Positions 23,499 to 32,902 are shown, counted from the first letter of the stretch. The stretch is 64,000 bases of DNA from Ramlibacter ginsenosidimutans (GCF_042678185.1 NZ_JBHUDQ010000001.1), one strand, 5' to 3'. Numbers and translations: made by a program. The notes: generated from the sequence alone by a model not told the origin.

Positions 23499-24037
23499 TT
23501 CCCCTTCTCCTGCAGTTGCAGTGTCGCGACTCGCTCCACCCACTCACCGGCCGCATCCTGGACCAGCTCGCGCAGCACGACTTCGCTCTCTCCCACCTTG
23601 GTGATCTTTCCGTAGTTCTGCCCCAGGTAATTCCCCGGTTTCACCTGGTACAGCAGGTTGTCGACCTTGACCAGCGCGACCGGCTCGCCCTTCTTGATCA
23701 GGCTGCCGACCATGGACATCGCGTCCAGGGGGAACGCCTCCAGCGGCTCCTTGCGGCGGGTCAACTCGGGCGCCAGCAGCGCGGCGCTGGCCTGCCCCTG
23801 TTGCTGCGAGTCGCGCTTGAGCGCCTGCGCCAGCTTCTGGCTGCTGAAGGGCTCGACCTGCGCTTCCTGGTCGTAGGCTTCGGGCGTGAAGTTCTTGGGC
23901 TCCGCGATCGGCGTGACCTTGGGCTTGGTGGTGGCCCTCTGCTGGGCCATCCACGCGTTGATTTCGTCCGTATCGGAACCGGCGCAGCCGGCGAGGACGA
24001 CGACCGCCGCGGCGGCGAGAAGGGCGGCGTACTTCAT
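23495..24037 (-). CDS. pilP: Pilus assembly lipoprotein PilP
   Basis: Inner-membrane lipoprotein linking the PilMNO platform to the PilQ secretin. The 180 residues have a lipoprotein signal peptide (LLAAAAVVVLAGCAGSDTD, lipobox LAGC at about residue 18), a flexible stretch, and the PilP beta domain with VDNLLYQVKPGNYLGQNYG and ITKVGESEVVLRELVQDAAG. The start overlaps the stop of pilO as ATGA. Confidence 0.96.
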   Translation of the reverse strand: MKYAALLAAAAVVVLAGCAGSDTDEINAWMAQQRATTKPKVTPIAEPKNFTPEAYDQEAQVEPFSSQKLAQALKRDSQQQGQASAALLAPELTRRKEPLEAFPLDAMSMVGSLIKKGEPVALVKVDNLLYQVKPGNYLGQNYGKITKVGESEVVLRELVQDAAGEWVERVATLQLQEKGK

Positions 24038-24699
24038 TTCTTCTTCCCTCCCTTGCCCGTCGCCTTGCGCTGCGCGGCCACTTCGTCGGTGTCCAGGTAG
24101 CGGAAGGTCTTGGCCGTGCTCTCCATCACCAGCCCGTTGGGCGCCACGGCGATGTCCAGGTTGTTCAGCGTCACGATCCGCGAGAGGTGCGCGATATCGG
24201 ACGCGAAGGCGCCGATGTCGTGGTAGCGGCCGGACACGCGGATGGAGATCGGCAGCTCCGCGTAGTACTCCTTGACGATCACCTGGCCGGGACGGAAGTG
24301 CTCGAACGCCAGGGTGCGGCCCAGGCCGGCCTGGTTGATGTCGGACAGCAGGGCGTCCATCTCCGCCTTGCTCGGAAGCTGCTTCTCGAGCTGCGTCACG
24401 TACTGCTGGACCTGTTCACGCTGCTTGCGCAGGGCGTCGAGGTTCACGGCCTGCGCCAGCTTCTTCTGGTAGTCCGACTTGAGGACTTCTTCCTTTTTCT
24501 GCTCCGCCTCGAGTTCCTCGGCGGAGGTGCTCAGCCAGACGAACCACAGGGCCACGACGATGGCGGCCGTGACCAGCGTGCACAGAGCCGCCTTGGGCAC
24601 GAGCGGCCAGGACGCCGGATCGTTCGGGTTGAGGCCGCGGAACTGCGCCTTGATGTTCTCCAACATGGCGGCGGTGTCGATGCCTTTGACGGTAGCCAT
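24034..24699 (-). CDS. pilO: Pilus assembly inner-membrane protein PilO
   Basis: Partner of PilN in the inner-membrane alignment complex. The 221 residues have a short cytoplasmic part, one membrane helix (about 37-56, ALCTLVTAAIVVALWFVWL), a coiled coil (about 60-110) and a ferredoxin-like periplasmic domain with YAELPISIRVSGRYHDIGAF. The C-terminal tail is Lys- and Gly-rich. There is a 43-bp gap after pilN, whereas the junctions with pilP and between pilM and pilN overlap. Confidence 0.95.
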   Translation of the reverse strand: MATVKGIDTAAMLENIKAQFRGLNPNDPASWPLVPKAALCTLVTAAIVVALWFVWLSTSAEELEAEQKKEEVLKSDYQKKLAQAVNLDALRKQREQVQQYVTQLEKQLPSKAEMDALLSDINQAGLGRTLAFEHFRPGQVIVKEYYAELPISIRVSGRYHDIGAFASDIAHLSRIVTLNNLDIAVAPNGLVMESTAKTFRYLDTDEVAAQRKATGKGGKKK

Positions 24700-24742
24700 G
24701 GTTAGTCCCTGATCGAGGTGTGCGTGGAATCGGCGGCCATGT

Positions 24743-25456
24743 TCACTTCTTCACCGAAGGAACGGGGGCGGGTGCGGCTGCGGGCACGGGCGCGGGCGCG
24801 GCGACAGCCACCGCGGCGCTGGCCGGCACGGCGGCGCCGGGCGGGAGGGCTGCGCCGCTGGCGCCGTCGGCCGGGGCCTTGGCCACGACCTTCACTTCGC
24901 TCGCCCGCAGCAGCTTCACGCTCATGCGGAAGTTGGCCACCCGGCGCTGGTCCTTGCCGATCTGCACGTTGCCCGCCACGATTTCAGCGAGCTCCGGGTG
25001 CGTGAGCCACGGGCTGTTGGAGCTGAGGTTGCGCAGCAGCTCGGAGACGCGCTCGTTCGACTGGGCCACGCCCGTGAGCGCCACCACGCCGCCGTTCTGC
25101 TTCATGCTCGTGAGATACACCCCGTCCGGCAGCTGCTTGACCAGTTCGTTGAGCAGGTGCACCGGCATGTTGCGGTCCGACTGCAGGTCTTCCACGGCCT
25201 GCTGGCGGGCGCGCAGCGCGGCGATCTCCTCCTGCAGCGTGGCGATGTCCTTGATCTGGCTTTCGAGCTTGCTGATCTCCGTGCTCAGGATCCGGTTGCG
25301 GTCCTGCTGGGCGGAGATCTGGGCGGTGAACCACAGCCAGATGCCGCCGGCGACGACCAGGCCGCCGACCGCGGCGGCCCCGAGCGCCGCGTAGAAGATT
25401 TCGCGGCGGCGCTTGCGCGCCGCTTCGCGGTGGGGCAACAGGTTGATGAGGATCAC
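24743..25456 (-). CDS. pilN: Pilus assembly inner-membrane protein PilN
   Basis: Binds cytoplasmic PilM through its N-terminal INLLPHRE motif and pairs with PilO in the periplasm. I place the start at GTG 25456, which gives ILINLLPHREAARKRRRE directly and overlaps the pilM stop as GTGA; the ATG ten codons upstream lies inside pilM and adds residues not typical of the family. The 237 residues include one membrane helix (about 22-44), a coiled coil, the periplasmic domain, and a long Ala/Pro-rich C-terminal tail. Confidence 0.94.
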   Translation of the reverse strand: MILINLLPHREAARKRRREIFYAALGAAAVGGLVVAGGIWLWFTAQISAQQDRNRILSTEISKLESQIKDIATLQEEIAALRARQQAVEDLQSDRNMPVHLLNELVKQLPDGVYLTSMKQNGGVVALTGVAQSNERVSELLRNLSSNSPWLTHPELAEIVAGNVQIGKDQRRVANFRMSVKLLRASEVKVVAKAPADGASGAALPPGAAVPASAAVAVAAPAPVPAAAPAPVPSVKK

Positions 25457-26532
25457 TGCACGAACCTCCGCATGGCCAGGCCGCACGACGTCAGGTACGA
25501 CGGCGCTTCCCGGCGAACCTTCTTCTCGCGCACGTTGTCCCCGAACTGCATGCCCTGGAACGGGTCGGCGAGGTCGCAGGGGAAGGACGTGGCGGCCGTG
25601 ATGGATTCGCTCAGGCCAGGCAGGCTGGCCGAGCCGCCGGCCACCATGATGTGGTCGACGCGGTTGTGGGGCGTGCTGGTGAAGAAGAACTGCAGCGCGC
25701 GCGCCACTTCCTGCGCCATGCTGTCCACGAAGGGCCGCAGCACGCCGGACTCGTAGTCGTCGGGCAACTCGCCGCTGCGCTTCTTGCTCTCGGCCTCCTC
25801 GGGCGAGAAGCCGTACTGGCGCACGATCAGCTGCGTGAGCTGGGCGCCGCCGAAGGCCTGGTCGCGGTCGTAGAGGACCTCGTCGTTGCGGATCACCTGC
25901 ATGCTGGTGGTGGAGGCGCCGACCTCGAACAGGGCGACCATCTGGTCCTTGCCCTCGCTCGGGAGGTTGCTGATCAGGCGGCCGGCGGCGAGGCGGGAGG
26001 AATACGACTCGACGTCGATGATCACCGGCTTCAGGCCCGCGGCCTCGGCCAGGCCCTGCCGGTCCTGCACCTTTTCCTTGCGCGAGGCGGCTATCAGCAC
26101 TTCGACGTCGCCCTGCGACGTGGGGCTCGGGCCGACCACGCAGAAGTCCAGGCTCACCTCGTCGAGCGAGAAGGGGATGTACTGGTTGGCTTCGCTCTCC
26201 ACCTGGATCTCCAGTTCCTGGTCGGACATGCCGCCGGGCAGGATGATCTTCTTGGTGATGACGGCGGAGGCCGGGAGCGCCATCGCGACGTTGCGCGTGC
26301 GCGTCCCGCTTTTCTTGACGACCCGGCGCATGGCTTCCGCCACTTCCTCGAACTTCTCCACGTTGCCGTCAGTGATCCAGCCGCGCTCGAGGGGCTCGAT
26401 CGCGCAGCGCTCGAGGATGTAGCCACCGTTCTTGGCCACCCCGAGTTCGACCAGCTTGACGCTGGAGGAGCTGATATCCAGGCCCAGCAAGGGCGCGGAC
26501 TTGCTGCCAAACAGAGAGCCGATTGAGATCAA
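25453..26532 (-). CDS. pilM: Pilus assembly actin-like ATPase PilM
   Basis: Cytoplasmic actin-fold protein that binds PilN and forms the base of the pilus alignment complex. The 359 residues show LLGLDISSSSVKLVEL (phosphate 1), VALFEVGASTTSMQVI (phosphate 2) and IMVAGGSASLPGLSESI (adenosine motif). The start is a TTG at 26532 with GGAG about 8 bp before it; no ATG fits the family N-terminus. It is the first gene of pilMNOPQ and divergent from ponA, as in many Proteobacteria. Confidence 0.95.
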   Translation of the reverse strand: MISIGSLFGSKSAPLLGLDISSSSVKLVELGVAKNGGYILERCAIEPLERGWITDGNVEKFEEVAEAMRRVVKKSGTRTRNVAMALPASAVITKKIILPGGMSDQELEIQVESEANQYIPFSLDEVSLDFCVVGPSPTSQGDVEVLIAASRKEKVQDRQGLAEAAGLKPVIIDVESYSSRLAAGRLISNLPSEGKDQMVALFEVGASTTSMQVIRNDEVLYDRDQAFGGAQLTQLIVRQYGFSPEEAESKKRSGELPDDYESGVLRPFVDSMAQEVARALQFFFTSTPHNRVDHIMVAGGSASLPGLSESITAATSFPCDLADPFQGMQFGDNVREKKVRREAPSYLTSCGLAMRRFVQ

Positions 26533-26587
26533 ACCCGTCTCCTACGACGCCAGTGTCAAGGCGTAACGATCTTAAGATTCCACTTGA

Positions 26588-26615
26588 ATGCTAGCAGTAA
26601 CACCCTTGTCGCCAA
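26588..26615 (-). promoter_or_regulatory. Candidate sigma-70 promoter of pilMNOPQ
   Basis: On the minus strand, TTGGCG (26615-26610) and TAGCAT (26593-26588) are separated by 16 bp, giving a leader of about 50 nt before the pilM TTG. It is a visual match to the -35/-10 consensus in the 271-bp divergent region between pilM and ponA. The ponA side shows only a -10-like GATAAT at 26764-26769 with no good -35. Confidence 0.4.
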
Positions 26616-26803
26616 AGGAAATTCCGGCCACGGAGCCCTCGGTGCGTTGTCAAAAGCCGACGAGCATTGCTGCCATACTGCGGGCGTTCGAGCCCCAGCT
26701 GCAAGAGACCGCGCGACGCGAGACGCGGAACTGTCAAGGATGCGGCAGCTCTGACGTTTTCTAGATAATGGGGGCGCTCCGGGGACGCGCCCGATGGAGT
26801 TCT

Positions 26804-29266
26804 ATGTCTTCCGAACCTTCTTCCGCCGCTCCCGGCCCCGCCCCTCGTCCGGCCTGGCAGCGATTCCTGATCAAGTTCTTCGCCTGGGCCTTCGGCCTGG
26901 CGTTCGCCGGCCTGCTGGCGGTGCTGACCATCGGCGGCGTGGCGCTCGCGGTCGCCTATCCGAACCTGCCTGACATCTCGGAGCTGTCGGACTACCGGCC
27001 CAAGCTGCCGATGCGCATCTTCAGCCAGGACGGCGTGCTGCTCGGCGAGTTCGGCGAGGAGCGGCGCAACCTCACGCCGATCGACCAGATCCCCGCGGTC
27101 ATGAAGAACGCGGTGCTGGCGATCGAGGACGCGCGCTTCTATGAGCACTCCGGGGTCGACTACAAGGGCATGGTGCGTGCCGCGGTGGCCAACCTGGGAC
27201 GCGTGAAGAGCCAGGGCGCCTCCACCATCACCATGCAGGTGGCGCGCAACGTCTATCTCTCCACCGAGAAGACCTACACCCGCAAGCTGTACGAGGTGCT
27301 GCTCACGTTCAAGCTGGAACACCTGCTCTCGAAGGACCAGATCCTCGAGATCTACATGAACCAGATCTTCCTGGGCAACCGCGCGTATGGCTTCGCGGCG
27401 GCCTGCGAGACGTATTTCGGCAAGCCGCTGAAGGACATCACCATCGCCGAGGCGGCAATGCTGGCCGGATTGCCCAAGGCGCCCTCCACCTTCAACCCGG
27501 TGACGAACCCCTCGCGCGCCCGCTCGCGCCAGCTGTACATCATCGAGCGCATGGAGGAGAACGGCTTCATCACCCACGAGCAGGCGGAGGCCGCCAAGAA
27601 GGAGGAGCTGCACGTGCGCACCGGCGTGCAGACCACCGGCGTGCGGGCCGAATACATCGCCGAGACCGTGCGCCAGCTGGTGTTCGCGCAATACGGCGAC
27701 GAGGCCTACACCCGCGGCCTGAACGTCTACACCACGATCAAGTCCAACGAACAGGAAGCCGCGTACAAGTCCTTGCGCAAGGGCATCATGGACTACGAGA
27801 AGCGGCAGATCTACCGCGGTCCCGAGCGCTTCGTCGACCTGCCCTCCGATCCCAAGGAACTGGACGACGCGGTCGACGACGCGCTGGCGGACCACCCCGA
27901 CAACGGCGACGTGATGGCCGCCGTGGTGCTGGAGGTGAACCCGAAGAAGATCACGGCGGTCCGTGGCAACGGCGACCAGGTCGAGATCGTCGGCGCCGGC
28001 CTCGAAGCCGCGCGCTCAGGGCTCTCGGACAAGGCGCCGCCCAAGATCAAGATCCGCCGCGGCGCCATCATCCGCGTGATGAAGACGCCCAAGGACACCT
28101 GGGAGATCACCCAGCTGCCGGAAGTCGAAGGCGCGTTCGTCGCGGTCGACCCGCGCGACGGCGCCATCCACGCGCTGATCGGCGGTTTCGACTTCAACAA
28201 GAACAAGTTCAACCACGTGACGCAGGCCTGGCGGCAGCCCGGCTCGGGCTTCAAGCCCTTCATCTACTCCGCGGCGCTGGAGAAGGGCTTCTCGCCCACG
28301 ACCATCATCAACGACGCGCCCCTGTTCTTCGACGCGGGCGTCACCGGCGGGCAGCCCTGGGAGCCGAAGAACTACGACGGCAAGTTCGAAGGCCCGATGC
28401 CGCTGCACACGGCGCTCGCCAAGTCGAAGAACATGGTCTCCATCCGCATCCTGCAGGCCGTGGGCACGCAGAACGCGCAGGACTGGATCACCCGCTTCGG
28501 TTTCGACGCGGACAAGCATCCGCCCTACCTCACCATGGCGCTCGGCGCCGGCTCGGTCACGCCGATGCAGATGGCGCTGGGCTATTCGGTGTTCGCCAAC
28601 GGCGGCTACCGGATCAATCCCTGGCTGATCACGCGCATCACCGACCAGAAGGGCAAGACGCTGGTCGAAAGCCAGCCGCCGCTGCTGAACGAGTCCATGC
28701 GCGCGATCGACGCGCGCAACGCCTTCATCATGGACCGGCTGCTGCAGGAAGTCGCGCGCGTCGGCACGGCCGCCCGCACCCAGCGCGAACTCAAGCGCCC
28801 CGACCTGTACGGCAAGACCGGCACCACCAACGATTCGATCGACACCTGGTTCAACGGCTTCCAGCCCACGCTGGTGGCGATCGTCTGGATGGGATACGAC
28901 ACGCCGCGTTCGCTGGGCGACCGCGAAACCGGCGGCGGCCTGAGCCTGCCGGTGTGGGTGGACTTCATGCAGACTGCCCTGAAGGGTGTGCCGGTCATGG
29001 AACCGACCGCGCCCGAGGGCGTCGTGAACGTCGGCGGCGACTGGTACTACGAGGAGAATGCGCGCGGCAACGGCGTGTCCAGCCTCGGCCTGAGCGGCGG
29101 CGATACGCCCCCGCGTCCGGCAGGCGGCGCGCCTGGTCCCTCCGGCGAACAGGCTCCCGGCGTCCCCAGCGACAAGAGCATGATGAACTCCAACGGCTTG
29201 CCGCCGCCGGTCGCGCCGGCGCCGGCGGACGAGCGCCGCAGCATCCTGGACCTGTTCAGGAACTGA
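26804..29266 (+). CDS. ponA: Penicillin-binding protein 1A (class A)
   Basis: Bifunctional peptidoglycan glycosyltransferase and transpeptidase, 820 residues, anchored by one N-terminal helix (about 20-50). The GT51 domain has EDARFYEHSGVDYKG and GASTITMQVARN. An OB-like insert follows. The transpeptidase domain has SGFK (SxxK motif) in QPGSGFKPFIYSAALE, SKN in ALAKSKNMVSI, and KTG in LYGKTGTTND. The C-terminus is a Pro/Gly-rich tail. ATG 26804 with GGAGTT upstream is chosen; the frame extends 12 codons further. Its 3' end overlaps the convergent cyaY gene by 11 bp. Confidence 0.96.
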   Translation: MSSEPSSAAPGPAPRPAWQRFLIKFFAWAFGLAFAGLLAVLTIGGVALAVAYPNLPDISELSDYRPKLPMRIFSQDGVLLGEFGEERRNLTPIDQIPAVMKNAVLAIEDARFYEHSGVDYKGMVRAAVANLGRVKSQGASTITMQVARNVYLSTEKTYTRKLYEVLLTFKLEHLLSKDQILEIYMNQIFLGNRAYGFAAACETYFGKPLKDITIAEAAMLAGLPKAPSTFNPVTNPSRARSRQLYIIERMEENGFITHEQAEAAKKEELHVRTGVQTTGVRAEYIAETVRQLVFAQYGDEAYTRGLNVYTTIKSNEQEAAYKSLRKGIMDYEKRQIYRGPERFVDLPSDPKELDDAVDDALADHPDNGDVMAAVVLEVNPKKITAVRGNGDQVEIVGAGLEAARSGLSDKAPPKIKIRRGAIIRVMKTPKDTWEITQLPEVEGAFVAVDPRDGAIHALIGGFDFNKNKFNHVTQAWRQPGSGFKPFIYSAALEKGFSPTTIINDAPLFFDAGVTGGQPWEPKNYDGKFEGPMPLHTALAKSKNMVSIRILQAVGTQNAQDWITRFGFDADKHPPYLTMALGAGSVTPMQMALGYSVFANGGYRINPWLITRITDQKGKTLVESQPPLLNESMRAIDARNAFIMDRLLQEVARVGTAARTQRELKRPDLYGKTGTTNDSIDTWFNGFQPTLVAIVWMGYDTPRSLGDRETGGGLSLPVWVDFMQTALKGVPVMEPTAPEGVVNVGGDWYYEENARGNGVSSLGLSGGDTPPRPAGGAPGPSGEQAPGVPSDKSMMNSNGLPPPVAPAPADERRSILDLFRN

Positions 29267-29585
29267 AGGAGAGCTGCTGGCCGGCCTGTTCGCTCGCGTA
29301 GCGGCTCAGGTCGGCGAAGAATTCCGCCGCGGTCTTCGTGTCGCGCCAGCACTGGCCGTCCCACTTGTAGTGGAAGCCGCCCGAGCGGGCGGCCAGCCAG
29401 ACCTCCTGCAGCGGCTTCTGCAGATTGACGATGATCTGGCTGCGGTCGGCGAAGGTGAGCGTGACCATGCCGCCGACGCGCTGGTTGTCGATATCCGCGT
29501 CGCTGCGCTCGTTGATGCGATCGCAGTTCGCCTCGACGCTGGCGAGCAGGGCTTCCGCGCGGTCGAGGTACTCGAGATCCGTCAT
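29256..29585 (-). CDS. cyaY: Frataxin-like iron-sulfur assembly protein
   Basis: Bacterial frataxin that modulates Fe-S cluster synthesis by IscS. The 109 residues have the acidic first helix MTDLEYLDRAEALLASVE, the ADIDNQRVGGMVTLTF strands, SQIIVNLQKPLQEVWLA and the SGGFHYKWDGQCWRDT segment that is diagnostic for the family. ATG 29585 preceded by GGAAAT is preferred to an in-frame TTG at 29615. It is convergent with ponA and divergent from lptM-lysA, an order commonly seen for cyaY and lysA. Confidence 0.95.
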   Translation of the reverse strand: MTDLEYLDRAEALLASVEANCDRINERSDADIDNQRVGGMVTLTFADRSQIIVNLQKPLQEVWLAARSGGFHYKWDGQCWRDTKTAAEFFADLSRYASEQAGQQLSFSS

Positions 29586-29597
29586 TACAATTTCCAG

Positions 29598-29855
29598 ATG
29601 TTCGGTGTCCAACAAATTCTAGTCAGCGCGGGTGCGCGCCGTCGCCTCGCCGCGATGGCCCTGCTCGCGCTGCTGTCTGCCTGCGGGCAGAAAGGCCCCC
29701 TCCTGCTGCCCACCGGGGAGGCCGCGGCGGGCCGCGCCTCCTTGCCGGATACCCTGAACCCGAACGGGGGCGCCACGGCCATCGTACCCTCCACCGCCGC
29801 GTCCAGTTCCAGTACTCCGCCGACCGGCACCGTCTCGCCGCTGCACAACCAATGA
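29598..29855 (+). CDS. lptM: Small lipoprotein LptM (YifL-like)
   Basis: An 85-residue outer-membrane lipoprotein. LptM assists maturation of the LptD/E translocon in E. coli. The signal peptide has RRR followed by LAAMALLALLSAC (lipobox LSAC), and the mature protein starts with CGQKGPLLLP, the signature of the family. The rest is Ser/Thr/Pro-rich. ATG 29598 gives a proper basic N-region; ATG 29655 would leave too short a signal. The stop overlaps the lysA start as ATGA, the usual lptM-lysA pairing. Confidence 0.85.
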   Translation: MFGVQQILVSAGARRRLAAMALLALLSACGQKGPLLLPTGEAAAGRASLPDTLNPNGGATAIVPSTAASSSSTPPTGTVSPLHNQ

Positions 29856-31129
29856 GCGCAACCATCCTCCCCGGTGCGCCGCACCTGCAGTATCGCGGCG
29901 ATGCGCTGTACCTCGAAGACGTGCGCCTCGCGGACCTCGCGCGCGAACACGGCACGCCCCTGTTCGCCTACTCGCGTGCGTCCATGCTGTCCGCGCTTGC
30001 GGCCTACCAGCGCGGCTTCGCCGGCCGCAACGCCAAGGTCTGCTACGCGCTGAAGGCGAACTCCGCGCTTGCGGTGCTGCAGGTGTTCGCGCGCGCGGGC
30101 TGCGGCTTCGACATCGTGTCGGGCGGCGAACTCGAACGCGTGCTGGCCGCAGGCGCCCGCGGCAGCGACATCATCTTCTCGGGCGTGGGCAAGACGCGCC
30201 GCGAGATGCGCCGCGCGCTCGAAGCCGGCATCCATTGCTTCAACGTCGAGAGCGAGCCCGAGCTCGAGGTCCTGAGCGGCGTCGCGATGGAGACGGGAAC
30301 GCGCGCGCCGGTCAGCCTGCGCGTGAACCCGGACGTCAATCCGCTCACCCATCCCTACATCTCGACGGGCCTGAAGGGCAGCAAGTTCGGCATCGCGCAC
30401 AAGGAGGCGCTGCGCGCGTACCAGCGCGCGGCCGCCCTGCCCGGCCTGCGCGTGGTGGGCATCGATTGCCACATCGGCTCGCAGATCACGCAGGTGTCGC
30501 CTTACCTCGACGCGCTCGATCGCGTGCTGGACCTGGTCACCGCCATCGAGGCGGCCGGTATCCCGCTGCAGCACATCGACTTCGGCGGCGGCCTGGGCAT
30601 CGTCTACAACGCGGAGCAGCCGCCGGCGGCCGATGCCTTGTGGCAGCGCCTGCTCGCGCGCCTGGATGCGCGCGGCTTCGGCGAGCGCCAGCTGATGATC
30701 GAACCCGGCCGCTCGCTGGTGGGCAATGCAGGCGTCTGCCTGACCGAGGTGCTGTACCTGAAGCCCGGCGAGCAGAAGAACTTCTGCGTGATCGACGCGG
30801 CCATGAACGACCTGCCCCGGCCCGCGATGTACGAGGCGTTCCACCAGATCGTCCCGCTGCAGGCCACCACGGCCAAGCCGGTCACCTACGACGTGGTCGG
30901 CCCGGTGTGCGAGAGCGGCGACTGGATCGGCCGCGACCGCAAGCTCGCGGCGCAGCCCGGCGACCTGCTGGCGGTGCTGTCGGCCGGCGCCTATTGCATG
31001 AGCATGGCGAGCAACTACAACACCCGCGGCCGCGCGGCCGAAGTGCTGGTGGACGGCGCCACCGTGCACCTGATCCGCGAACGCGAGGATTTCGCCGACC
31101 AGGTGCGCAAGGAAAAGCTGCTGCCCTGA
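29852..31129 (+). CDS. lysA: Diaminopimelate decarboxylase
   Basis: PLP enzyme making lysine from meso-diaminopimelate, 425 residues of fold-type III. The PLP lysine is in VCYALKANSALAVL. Other motifs are GCGFDIVSGGELERVLAAG, the HIGSQIT segment, the phosphate-binding FGGGLGI, EPGRSLVGNAG, and CESGDWIGRDR with the catalytic Cys. Translationally coupled to lptM. It ends 18 bp before the convergent msrQ. Confidence 0.97.
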   Translation: MSATILPGAPHLQYRGDALYLEDVRLADLAREHGTPLFAYSRASMLSALAAYQRGFAGRNAKVCYALKANSALAVLQVFARAGCGFDIVSGGELERVLAAGARGSDIIFSGVGKTRREMRRALEAGIHCFNVESEPELEVLSGVAMETGTRAPVSLRVNPDVNPLTHPYISTGLKGSKFGIAHKEALRAYQRAAALPGLRVVGIDCHIGSQITQVSPYLDALDRVLDLVTAIEAAGIPLQHIDFGGGLGIVYNAEQPPAADALWQRLLARLDARGFGERQLMIEPGRSLVGNAGVCLTEVLYLKPGEQKNFCVIDAAMNDLPRPAMYEAFHQIVPLQATTAKPVTYDVVGPVCESGDWIGRDRKLAAQPGDLLAVLSAGAYCMSMASNYNTRGRAAEVLVDGATVHLIREREDFADQVRKEKLLP

Positions 31130-31147
31130 ACGGGCGCCAGCCCGTTC

Positions 31148-31828
31148 CTACACGCGCGACTCCTGGCGCGCCACGCTGCGCGCAGTCCGCACGTCCCGCC
31201 CGGGCGGCGCCGGGCTGCGCGACGCGCGCTTCCTGAGCGCCTCCTTCACGCGCCATCCGAGCAGGACCGCGAGGATCGCCGCATACACCGCGACCTCGGC
31301 GAAGTTGTTCTTGCCCGCGCGCATCCAGAAGAAGTGCAGGATCCCCAGCAGGGCGATCGCATACACCAGCCGGTGCAGCGCCTGCCACCGCTTCGCGCCG
31401 AGCGCCTTCACCGCGCGGTTGAACGAGGTCGCGGCCAGCGGCGTGAGCAGCAGGAAGGCCGCGAAGCCCACCAGGATGAAGGGCCGCTTGGCGATGTCCT
31501 TGACGATCTCGGGCCAGTCGAAGCCCTGGTCGAACCAGCTGTACGACAGGAAGTGCAGCACGACGTAGAAGTACGTGAACAGGCCCAGCATGCGCCGGAA
31601 TCTTTGCAGCGTGGGCAGCTTCAGGACCACGCGCGCCGGCGTGACGGCGAGCGTCAGGCACAGGAAGCGCAAGGTCCAGTCGCCGGTGGAGCGGATCAGG
31701 TGTTCCTGCGGGTTGGCCCCGAGGTTCTGCGTCGCCGCGGCGTAGAACAGCCAGGCGAACGGCAGCAGCGAGAGCACGAACACCAGCGGCTTGGCCGCCG
31801 GGTGCAGCAGCGCCTTGGCGGCCGACAT
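31148..31828 (-). CDS. msrQ: Heme-binding membrane subunit MsrQ
   Basis: Inner-membrane b-type cytochrome (YedZ family) that feeds electrons from the respiratory chain to periplasmic MsrP. The 226 residues have about six hydrophobic helices and conserved His residues in FYVVLHFLSYSWFDQGFDW, ALHRLVYAIALLGILHFF (two His). The C-terminal tail is basic and longer than usual. ATG 31828 overlaps the msrP stop as ATGA, matching the known msrP-msrQ operon. Confidence 0.94.
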   Translation of the reverse strand: MSAAKALLHPAAKPLVFVLSLLPFAWLFYAAATQNLGANPQEHLIRSTGDWTLRFLCLTLAVTPARVVLKLPTLQRFRRMLGLFTYFYVVLHFLSYSWFDQGFDWPEIVKDIAKRPFILVGFAAFLLLTPLAATSFNRAVKALGAKRWQALHRLVYAIALLGILHFFWMRAGKNNFAEVAVYAAILAVLLGWRVKEALRKRASRSPAPPGRDVRTARSVARQESRV

Positions 31829-32829
31829 CAGAAGTTCTTCTTCAGGTCCATGCCGGCATACAGCTGGCCGACTTGCGCTTCGTAGCCGTTGAACATCAAC
31901 GTCTTCGTGCGCTTCGCGAACAGACCGCCGCCCTCGCCGATGCGGCGCTCCGTGGCCTGCGACCACCGCGGGTGGTCGACGTTCGGGTTCACGTTGGAAT
32001 AGAAGCCGTACTCGTTGGCGGCGGCCTTGTTCCAGGCAGTCGGCGGCATGCGGTCTGTGACCCGGATCTTGACGATGCTCTTGGCGCTCTTGAAGCCGTA
32101 CTTCCACGGCACGACGATGCGCACCGGTGCGCCGTTCTGGTTGGGAAGCACCTCGCCGTACATGCCGAAGCCCAGCAGCGTCAGCGGATGCATGGCTTCG
32201 TCCATGCGCAGGCCTTCTGTGTAGGGCCAATCCAGCACGCGCGATCCCACGAAGGGCATGGTCTTGGGGTCCGCGAGCGAGACGAACTCCACGAACTTCG
32301 CGTTGCCCAGCGGCTCGACCTTCTCGATCAGCCTGGCCAGCGAATAACCGACCCACGGAATGACCATGGACCAGCCCTCGACACAGCGCAGGCGGTAGAT
32401 CCGCTCCTCCTGCGGCGCGAGTTTCACCAGGTCGTCGATCGCGAACTTCGCCGGCTTCTTCACCAGGCCCTCGACCTCCACGGTCCAGGGACGCGTCTTC
32501 AGCGTGTGCGCGTTCTCCGCCGGGTCGGCCTTGTCGGTGCCGAACTCGTAGAAGTTGTTGTAGCTGGTTGCGTCCTTGTACTCGGTCGGCTTCTCCATGG
32601 TCACCGCGCCGGGCACCGTGGAGCGCACCGCTGCGATGGGCTGCAGCTTGCCCGGATGCGTCACCTGCTGGGCGAAGGCCTCGCGTTGCGCCCAGCCCGC
32701 CAGGGCCGCGCCGGCCGCGCCGCCGGCCATCCACTTGAGCATCTGGCGCCGCTGTTCGTACACCGCGCGCGGCGTGATCTCGCTGGCGAGGGGGTGCTGG
32801 AAGCCATCGCGGCCGGTTCGGATCAGCAT
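31828..32829 (-). CDS. msrP: Periplasmic methionine sulfoxide reductase MsrP (molybdopterin)
   Basis: Periplasmic molybdoenzyme repairing oxidised methionines, 333 residues. The N-terminal region has a Tat-like RRQMLKWMAGGAAGAALAG signal. The SUOX-type domain has NNFYEFGTDKADPAEN, YRLRCVEGWSMVIPWVGY with the Mo-ligating Cys, and GAPVRIVVPWKYGFKSAKS. The ATG at 32829 is used. The protein is exported folded with its cofactor and works with MsrQ. Confidence 0.95.
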   Translation of the reverse strand: MLIRTGRDGFQHPLASEITPRAVYEQRRQMLKWMAGGAAGAALAGWAQREAFAQQVTHPGKLQPIAAVRSTVPGAVTMEKPTEYKDATSYNNFYEFGTDKADPAENAHTLKTRPWTVEVEGLVKKPAKFAIDDLVKLAPQEERIYRLRCVEGWSMVIPWVGYSLARLIEKVEPLGNAKFVEFVSLADPKTMPFVGSRVLDWPYTEGLRMDEAMHPLTLLGFGMYGEVLPNQNGAPVRIVVPWKYGFKSAKSIVKIRVTDRMPPTAWNKAAANEYGFYSNVNPNVDHPRWSQATERRIGEGGGLFAKRTKTLMFNGYEAQVGQLYAGMDLKKNF

Positions 32830-32902
32830 GGGTTCTCCTGGTTCGGGGTTTCGTGAAGGTCCCCGACTAGTACGAAGCGAAAGCCGCGCCGGTTACACCG
32901 GA

